A stretch of 64,000 nt of DNA from Paracentrotus lividus (Eukaryota; Echinodermata; Echinoidea; Camarodonta; Echinidae): NCBI GenBank assembly GCA_940671915.1, contig CALNVZ010003435.1, positions 13,230,569 to 13,294,568 of the forward strand, given 5' to 3'. Each line of letters starts with the position of its first letter. The stretch's first letter is position 1. Made by a program: the position numbers and the translations under genes. Shown here piece after piece: positions 57,901 through 64,000 of the stretch. A model generated the notes under the pieces. It was given only the letters and a program-made list of their open reading frames with translations. It did no database searches and was not told the DNA's origin.

Positions 57901-59111
57901 TAATCTTGCTCTTTCCCTGTTGAAAATCTTGCTCTTTCCCTGTCAAAAGCTAGCGGTAGCTTTTGACTTTTGGTCTTTTGTGTTGGACAAGGACTCGAAA
58001 TCAGGAATTTATAAAGATGTTCAACCGAGTTCAAGAATTAGAATAATCCCTGAATTCGATGGCAGATTAAACAAAGACGAAAACACACACAAGAATGCTT
58101 GTGACCATGGCACATGGATGACACCAGGAGACGTCAAAGGAAGTGGCCTTAAATAACATCGGATTTCCGATCACTTTCAAATTACTTTGCACGTCAAATT
58201 TCATTTCCTATAAAAGTATTATTGTATCTTCAGACTCCAAAGATTTAAGACTGAATATAAGGATGTCAGACCGACCAAACGTTTACACTACCGCAATAGC
58301 AGGTAACTGGTTCGTCTGAAGATCGGTCTCACTGGTATGACCAAGGTGTCCAACTTACATTCCATGGACCACTTGTACATCTCATTCTGTAGATCGGGCA
58401 CAACACCGTCCCCCTCGCCCTTCGAGTCTCGTACAAAGCGAAGTCTCTCCACCATGTCGGTGACGATCTCGTTGATGACGCCCGTGAACTTGGCCACCTC
58501 TCTGGGAGGCATGATCTTTCTACCGATCGTTCGTCGAGCTCGATGCCACTCCTTGCCCTCACTGCAGTTAAGAGTGACATAAAAGACAAAAATTGTTAAT
58601 ATGGAGGAGAAAGCAAAAAGGTAGTACCTGAAGAAAGCGATTCAATGAACGAGTGGTCGTATCAAGAAGTTAATCGCATTATTTATGTCTGATAAACTAG
58701 GATAAAATTAGGTCTCGGTATCAATTTGGCGACGTCAGATCAATATTTTTACGAAATACAACATTTCATGATCAATTTTTTTTTATAGTCGTTGTTATAG
58801 ATCACAGTAGATATTTACTGCTAATCAAATGTACGTGTTTAATTCTGGAATATAAAGAATGCCACTACATTATTTTTCCCTTCAGTATCAGGAAGAACCC
58901 TAAAGTAAACCTATACTCACTGCGTTAGTACTCCCAACGACTCATCTCGATGTGCTCTGTAAACCTTCCATGGTTTCATGTCTAATCTCCTAGGATACCT
59001 GCTATCATTCCTGTACATAGACTCAACTAGATTGGGTTTTGCAAGGTTGACGAACTCGAGGGTTCCTAAACGCTCCTTCCATATTGGCCCGTACTTTTTG
59101 GTGAAATCGAT
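43166..59111 (-). CDS. Mitochondrial-clan cytochrome P450 (8 exons, 449 aa, N-terminus outside or unseen)
   Basis: The exons in transcript order are 58921-59111, 58359-58561, 56260-56463, 52852-53018, 44890-45062, 44406-44484, 43840-44061 and 43166-43276; all borders are GT-AG and the phases chain exactly to a TGA stop. It encodes a heme monooxygenase: I-helix AGVDTT, K-helix ETLR, the PERW segment, and the heme loop FGFGPRMCIG with the ligand Cys at about residue 397 of the visible part. GRRIAELEM after the heme Cys, and LYPVVPANNR, fit CYP27/CYP24/CYP11-like mitochondrial P450s, which receive electrons from adrenodoxin and oxidise sterol-like substrates. The substrate is unknown. The visible part begins near the A helix (KKYGPIWKE) in phase 0; about 70 N-terminal residues, including any mitochondrial presequence, are missing. 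Confidence 0.93.
43840..44061 (-). CDS. P450 exon g: PERW and heme-binding loop
   Basis: TMIGSLQYVMGRDPEIYPDP, DAFLPERWLKG, a Ser/Gly-rich insert, then FGFGPRMCIGRRIAELEMHL. Contains the heme-ligating Cys. Acceptor CTGCAG, donor GTAAGA in phase 0. Confidence 0.95.
44406..44484 (-). CDS. P450 exon f: beta-sheet after K helix
   Basis: RLYPVVPANNRVLDKDVAIG then GYHIPKG, a characteristic mitochondrial-clan stretch. Acceptor TCTCAG, donor GTAAGT in phase 0. Confidence 0.94.
44890..45062 (-). CDS. P450 exon e: end of I helix to K helix (ExxR)
   Basis: TSNTLAWALYQLSRHHDIQE through LLKGVIKETL. The second Thr of AGVDTT and the ExxR glutamate lie here; the arginine codon is split with exon f. Acceptor TTGCAG, donor GTGAGA in phase 2. 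Confidence 0.94.
46386..46634. mobile_element. GGTCACAAC-family TIR element
   Basis: Left end TTGGTCACAACAGGGCCGTG, right end complement of GCAGTGGTCACACTCGGTCG. Inverted over ~20 bases with mismatches. GGTCACAACxxG also begins the element at 49812 and a possible one at 45675. Confidence 0.5.
46972..47112. mobile_element. Small hAT-like element
   Basis: 141 bp, ends CAGTGGTGGATTGAGGAGGG and CTTGGATCCGCCCCT. Same end family as 39512-39682. Confidence 0.5.
48797..49644. mobile_element. Palindromic foldback element, 848 bp, TA-flanked
   Basis: The outer ends TACCGAGTGAGTCAAAAAAA and complement (CTGACTCACCCGGTA) are inverted, and the arms pair almost completely to a short loop near 49190-49255; the innermost GACTCGTC...TAATGCACGAATGAG words match on both sides. 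TA bounds both ends. No coding frame. Confidence 0.85.
49666..50201. mobile_element. TIR element (CACTGTAAAAA ends) carrying a nested element
   Basis: The left end CACTGTAAAAAAATATTTGT with GCTGTCAGCAGAGTCGCCAT pairs with the right end complement (ATGGCGACTGTGCTGACATC ... TTTTTACAGTG). TA borders both ends. A second element (49812-50024) sits inside. Confidence 0.75.
49812..50024. mobile_element. TIR element nested in 49666-50201
   Basis: 213 bp with inverted ends ATGCGGCGGTCACAACTCGC / GGTGAGTTGTGACCGCCGCA. The interior also contains inverted GTACxxCG-type words. Confidence 0.75.
51871..51946. repeat. (CT)n microsatellite
   Basis: A long CT run; the Leu/Ser repeat frames across it are not coding. 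Confidence 0.97.
52124..52273. mobile_element. Small hAT-like element with target-site duplication
   Basis: The element 52131-52266 (ends TGGTGCATCCAGGG and CCCTGGATACGCCGCT) is flanked by AAGGTAC at 52124-52130 and 52267-52273. The next outer bases are C and T, so the duplication is 7 bases, or 8 with one change. An 8-base duplication is typical of hAT transposons. Confidence 0.7.
52475..52585. repeat. GAT-type microsatellite
   Basis: Imperfect GAT/GAC repeats over about 110 bases. Confidence 0.9.
52852..53018 (-). CDS. P450 exon d: I helix to AGVDT
   Basis: Encodes AKKSIDDRLQELATLAEEGE, then ILTHLLASQKLSMKEVYSNA and CELLLAGVDT, ending in phase 0 inside the oxygen-activating I-helix motif. 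Acceptor ATGCAG, donor GTAGGT. Confidence 0.93.
53019..56259 (-). other. P450 intron 3: nothing recognised
   Basis: AT-rich with short unassigned frames; I see no exon, RNA gene or clear element. Confidence 0.5.
56260..56463 (-). CDS. P450 exon c: TRIGCL region
   Basis: Encodes IFKLLLETRIGCLKEPIPEE and onward to WNLKPWRDHEAAWDYIFNFG, the E-G helix region typical of mitochondrial P450s (ETRxGCL). Acceptor TTTATTTAG, donor GTAAGA in phase 1. Three decayed tandem copies of its acceptor side lie at 56517-56860. Confidence 0.92.
56517..56860 (-). pseudogene. Three decayed tandem copies of the P450 exon c acceptor side
   Basis: A ~130-base unit comprising the intron end, splice acceptor and first ~70 bases of exon c is repeated at about 56517-56625, 56645-56755 and 56775-56860. 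The core CAGCCTATCCGGGTCTCC or close variants recurs in each. The copy nearest the real exon keeps a good CAG acceptor and the start ILKHLLETWIGCLKE but soon meets a stop. None can replace exon c. Confidence 0.85.
56861..58358 (-). other. Remainder of P450 intron 2: nothing recognised
   Basis: Beyond the decayed exon copies (56517-56860) this stretch holds AT-rich sequence and a CA/TA-rich tract near 57486-57545, but no feature I can name. Confidence 0.5.
58359..58561 (-). CDS. P450 exon b: C-helix region (KEWHRARR)
   Basis: EGKEWHRARRTIGRKIMPPR is the WxxxR C-helix motif that contacts a heme propionate; then EVAKFTGVINEIVTDMVERL and MYKWSMES across the junction. Acceptor CTGCAG, donor GTAAGT in phase 1. 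Confidence 0.93.
58921..59111 (-). CDS. P450 exon a (first visible): KYGPIWKE region
   Basis: 63 codons plus two bases: IDFTKKYGPIWKERLGTLEF, then NLAKPNLVESMYRNDSRYPR, MKPWKVYRAHRDE, LGVLT. Acceptor TTTTGTAG, donor GTGAGT in phase 2. Two decayed partial copies of its acceptor side lie just upstream (59200-59391). Confidence 0.92.
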
Positions 59112-59199
59112 CTACAAAAGAAGAGAAATTAAGAAACAAAAATATAACTTTAGTTTGCGTGATTTGTTGCTCAAAGGGCAGAATAGTGAAGTAGGTTCG

Positions 59200-59391
59200 A
59201 GTGTGGTTGACACACTCTAGTCCTTAACTCTTTCCATACGGGCCAATACTTTTGGTGAAATCGATCTGCAAAGAAGGAGAATTTGGTCAGTTGTCCAACG
59301 GACAGACTTATGGGGGAAATGTTCAATTCGTGTTGTTGACGAATTCTAGGCTTTCTAAACATTCTGTCCATATTTTTTTAATGAAATCGAT
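59200..59391 (-). pseudogene. Two decayed tandem copies of the P450 exon a acceptor side
   Basis: Acceptor-like starts at 59265 and 59391 are followed by ATCGATTTCACCAAAAGTAT and ATCGATTTCATTAAAAAAAT, copies of the first ~65 bases of exon a, spaced 154 and 126 bases from the real acceptor at 59111. Both lose the reading frame early. Confidence 0.85.
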
Positions 59392-59399
59392 CTACAAAG

Positions 59400-62300
59400 G
59401 ACAAAATTACGACCAAATGAAAATAAATATTATAGCTTGGGGATCCGTGGTTAATTTTCTATTCCTTAAAATTGGCGGACTTTTACGGGAATTCGGGGTC
59501 GATATGAGTGGCTGAACGAGCTAGAATTTATAACATCATTCTCATAAATTATTTCCCCATTTCAAGGTGCACAAAGGATGGTTCTCCCCTTGTCCCCCTA
59601 CATGGGGGCTACGCCTCTGCTGTCATGCTATGATGACGATCAAAGGTTTCGTCCTGGTACATCTTTCTATCTCGAAACCTTTCAGATAAAGCGGGTCATA
59701 ATGTCTCAGGTATATGATATACGTCATATCGCAAGAGATAAAAGAAAACTCGGAAAATCAAATACGTCCTCTTTGCATTTTGGACTCTGCCAATAACAGG
59801 TGGGTGGGACTTCCATCCAATCTTTGTTTCTGTTCCATCTACAAAATTAAACCCCATCTTTGTTTTGGATATCTCTCCCTCCGCTTCCATAATATATTTG
59901 GCTTGACATGACATACTTCTCGTGCACTTGGGTATTCACCACACCCTACGGGCCTCCTCCTCGAATTTCCGCAAAAACAATGGTCGAATCAGAGAGGGGA
60001 GTAACTTTGGGGTCGGGAGGCCAAGAGGCGTAAAAGCAGCAGCCCCAAAGTGAACCCGCCGAGAACAGATGGATCGTGACCAGTTGTTCTGGGATGAATC
60101 CTTGTTAACTGAAATGACTCCAGGAAATTTGGAAGAGTTCAAGCCAAAGCTCATTCGCTGTTCCTGGTAATAAAACGTGTACGTTTCATCAAAAGAAACA
60201 AAGCGATGTGGTAAATCGGCTAGGAACGGCTGAGTAAAGACCATGTCTCAATGGCCATGATTAGTTTGTAAAAACGATTCGTGACTAGATTATGTGCTAG
60301 TAGCCGAGATGACTCTGAACATGCCCTAACATCTCCTAAGATTAGTCTGGTTTCCAGGAATCAAGAGAAATTCGAACAGAACGATTTCTTGAAGACTTTT
60401 CCCAGTCTCAACTGCGACGATCTCGACGATGTCCCGTTGACGTCAAGTGACTTATTTGTCGGTCACTGGAAGACTAGGGAAGCTTCTCTCTGACGTCTCC
60501 GATACCTTCTGGAGACCAATGAGACTGTGGCGACGTTGCGCAATCTTCATGCAAATTGGTTGTACTCTTGTCTCAAGAAGTCACAGACACGGTGAGAGCG
60601 TAAGCTATTCTCGTCACCCGAGATGACGCGAACGTCCCCGCCAAAGAGAATAGCCCACATCTACCTGATTTACCCCCCCCCCCCTTCCTGGTGTTACATT
60701 TTAATGTTTACATTATGATACCAATGATGATTATGTACGAACTAAAATTGGCATTTTTTGTAGAAAATGGGAACAATTTTACACCAACATGGTACAGTTT
60801 AAAGTAGATTGACTAAGAAATACTTTTGGAACTATTTTTTTTTATTCATTTTATTTAAATATTATCATTAATCATGTTTAATCACACGTGTGTCAGCTCA
60901 CAATTACCATCTCTCTCACACTCTCTCTCTCTCTCTCTCTTCCCCTCCCCCTCTCAATTCGAACTTCTTGAGCATCCTGCAGACTGTTGAACTTCGTTTA
61001 AATCAGATTCACCGCAACAATTTGAGCGACAAGAGCTTTAGGATCCCCTTGATAAAAAATGCACATTTATGACACGACAAGGTTGACGTTTATAACTTCG
61101 TTTGGGAAAATAAATTGCGGTTATAGTTTTCCTTTTAAAACTGTACCGCCCAACATCATTGTTTGAACCAATCGTTTTAACGGTTAAGAAGATAAAAAAT
61201 TAAAATTATCCCTCCTGTAGTTTTTTTAAGACCCATAGCAATAAATAATATAAATTTCAATATGAAAACATAGATTGTTAATCGGCACATAGTGCTTTTC
61301 TGACCCTGGGCAAGCTCTTGGATATGATATTCGTGCTTGCACCAACATTAATACTGCTATCTATGGTTACTGCATGTAAAGATTACACTGTATGGTTTAG
61401 GCGTTGGTTTTGAACAAATCACGAGAAAAGTCGTGACTTTTGAATTTGTAAACTCCGTATTTGTAACACCCAAAGTGGTGGGCAAATTGAAGGTTAAGCC
61501 GGGTCGACCCTAAAAGACATACTGTAATGAGAATTTTCCTACACCCTTGCCCTATTTCATATAAATTAGATTTTGAAACAGGGTGCTAGGTGTCTTATTT
61601 CTGACTTCGAGTGTATAAAGCATGATAATGGAGGGAGTGTGAAGTTGAAGTTTTTGTACATGTTAAAGTTTGTAATGTTTGCTGTCAGGATATTCGTTGC
61701 CAACATTAAGTATTTGGAGGATAAAACCATCTCTATCTGTTGAGTTTTATTTTCTTGTCTCTTTTGATGATCATTTGATCATCAGGAAGTCAACTTATCA
61801 TGTTCATCCCCAGGTTGCTTCGTAATCACCGTCATTGTCATCGTGGTCATTTCCCTCGTTATATCCTCCCGACCAAGATAATCACGCCATCGCCATCGGC
61901 GTCGTCACCCAAGATGTGAAGATCGTTTCCACCTTTTCATGAATATGCATATTATAGATACGAAATGTTAGGCAGGACAGATATAAAGATAAAAAATCAA
62001 ACTATGATTCTGACAGATGTCGACTGTTTCTCTTTGTAACTATAGGCATGGCAGGGAAGGGGTATAGAACATAAATGAGGGAAAACCCCGAAATAACATA
62101 AATCCATTTCTCTTGTCACACTTGTCGCCTCGGCTATACCCCTTTCACTACAATGCCTCAATTTGTAAGCTACTTTTGGCGCGAGAAAGTATCACACCAG
62201 TCAGGTGCTTGTCATCCATGTGATTCTCATTTCATCAACGAGATGCCCCAGTCACAGGCCACCATAAAGAGACTCCGAACTTCAGATCAATAATTGATAA

Positions 62301-64000
62301 GAATATTGTTCAAAGAGTTTGGCCGGTCTTTTGGTGTTGATATTATATCTATTAGGTGTGATTTAAGAATTAAATGTTTCCACTTCTCAGTCATCGATTT
62401 TCGCATACAACCACGCCCTTTCTCTCCGTCTCCACCAACCTTCTTTTTGTTTTATCAAAAAAATCATTTCTTCGATGACGCCTTTTTACCTCTTTATTTC
62501 TCTCACTCTTCCTAGTTGTATTATCCTATCCTTGAACTTCACAATCAACTGTTACACGTCGCCTTCAGCTCCACTTTTCCACCTCATCTATTCCCATAGC
62601 AACGGAACGCTGTCCCTGTAATTGTATATTGATTAATCATCCGTATCTTCCCGTGATCATTATCTCAAATTGATGCCTTGTACGAGATGCTCCCGACATA
62701 CACAACACAATCTCATACCTCCATAACACCTCTTCTGTCTCGCAGGCTACATTTTACTCTTATCTTATCTAGATGTATGTCTTGTTGCCAAACTCTTCAA
62801 TCCCTCTATTACACTTCCCCTCATCGTCTTTTCAAATCTCATCCCCCAAATTCTATAATTTTTCATTGTTTTATTTATATTCATCGTCCCATTGAAAAAA
62901 AACTCTTTTCTCAAACTCCGCATCTGTTCTTCGTTACTTCTCGTTCAGTTACGTGTTGGATGGTAACGTTACCTCTATCTCACGTCCTAGCTGTCCCTTA
63001 TTTTACCCCTTGTCTCTATGCTAAATGGCCCAAGGACCTAACTTGTAATAATAGGTCACCTTGACGTTCCCACACGATCTTGTCCTCTGCCCGTCCCCTT
63101 CAATTTGAATTGATCACAAGGATATATTTGACAGAATCATGACATTTTCAAAGTTTTTTCTTGTCCGCCTGACAGTCACACTTCTATACCTGTACGTCAT
63201 CCATACAGGCGCCACAATTGATAATTTTCTACACAAATTGGTGATGGTGATGCATATTTCGCTCCTAAATCTATTAAATCACTATGTTTCCCTCATTAGT
63301 CAGTCGCAAATGTCCTTTTCCCTTTTCTATTTGCCTGTTCCTATCCTTCCATAGCTGATTGGTGTATTGCATATTTGTTTTATTATGCGCTATATAAAAA
63401 TGACTTCATTGTTATTATTACCATTATATTACATATTTAAGACTTCCACCCCTCCCCCACGCCAACCATGATCAGGAGACCTCGGATCGTATTCCTTCTA
63501 CCAAAAGCCCTTTCAAATGTCAATCGAGTATTATTTCTTGATTTCCTTAGCCGTTGGCTTTAAACTTGTGATAATAAGTCACCTTGACATATCGTCACGC
63601 TCAGCCCTCTCCTCGTCCAGAGTATTCGTCTAATGATGTGAGGTCTTTCCACACACGCGAATTATTAGGGGAGGGGTTTGAGTGTGACCACCCCCCCCCC
63701 CGCCTCGCCCGTCACATCACGCCAAAATATACCGATGCCCCTTCGATTGGTAAAACGGGAAAACTATAACAATTTACGATTTCTGTTTTTGTTTTTTGTG
63801 TTTTTGTATTTTGTTTTGTTAATATATAAATGGAGTCATCTGCTCCTCTTCGCCATTAAAAAAGGTGTAGCGACGCACCTCTTCGTAACCGACAGCAAAC
63901 CCCCGACAAAACAGGTCCGAAAACACTTAACGTCTCTCGTCTATAGGGCCTGTTACAACCCGTAATGTCTCAGCGACGCATATTGTCACACCAACTGTTG
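59400..64000. other. Region upstream of the visible P450 exons: nothing recognised
   Basis: No proline-rich PGP hinge or presequence exon of the P450 was found on the minus strand, so the first exon is probably beyond the window. A (CT)n tract lies at about 60913-60939. A ~50-base word starting CTTGT(A/G)ATAATA(A/G)GTCACC recurs at 63040 and 63566. The minus-strand frame 59936-60244 is unassigned. Confidence 0.5.

Noticed and set aside
59936-60244. 102-residue minus-strand frame as the missing P450 N-terminal exon or another gene
   Set aside because: It has no PGP hinge, no donor in the required phase 0 leading into exon a, and no recognisable domain; its Arg-rich end alone is not enough to call a mitochondrial presequence.

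Overview
The window looks like animal nuclear DNA, most probably from an echinoderm and plausibly a sea urchin. The grounds are a multi-domain SRCR receptor gene, a mitochondrial-clan cytochrome P450, an AT-rich background, very dense small TIR elements, and foldback elements whose arms end in short tandem repeats, like the TU elements known from sea urchins. The species assignment is inference. No bacterial features, CRISPR arrays or rRNA genes are seen.

Positions 1-22010 hold no gene I can support. They consist of two direct, abutting copies of one ~11 kb segment (about 1-11236 and 11237-22010). Each copy carries the same series of elements: a ~500 bp TIR element; a foldback element with GGACAATTACCCC arrays (FB-1); a second foldback with TCGTGGGACCGAGGAC arrays (FB-2); a dimeric long-TIR element; and a TIR element built on GCAGGTAATATGGGC. 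The first copy is full of small indels and scrambled patches, and the second holds an N gap (16343-16449). Part or all of the duplication may therefore be an assembly artefact.

Positions 22421-38861 (minus strand) carry a complete nine-exon gene for a type I membrane receptor of 823 aa: signal peptide, six SRCR domains, one transmembrane helix, and a tail with NPxY and two PPxY motifs. All splice phases agree. Domain 5 has lost both cysteines of one conserved disulfide. Exon 4 has an in-frame downstream donor that would add 106 residues. The introns are packed with nested foldback and TIR elements, including an inverted pair flanking exon 7.

Positions 43166-59111 (minus strand) carry eight exons (449 aa) of a mitochondrial-clan cytochrome P450, complete from the A-helix region to the stop. 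The N-terminal exon(s) are not found in the window. Two of its exons are followed, on their acceptor side, by tandem decayed copies of the acceptor plus the first part of the exon. Its long intron 4 holds a nearly perfect 848 bp foldback element and a TIR element nested inside another.

Positions 59400-64000 show nothing recognisable beyond simple repeats and short unassigned reading frames. The two genes lie on the same strand 4.3 kb apart, and nothing links them functionally. One would act as a surface or endocytic scavenger-type receptor, the other as a mitochondrial monooxygenase of sterol-like substrates.
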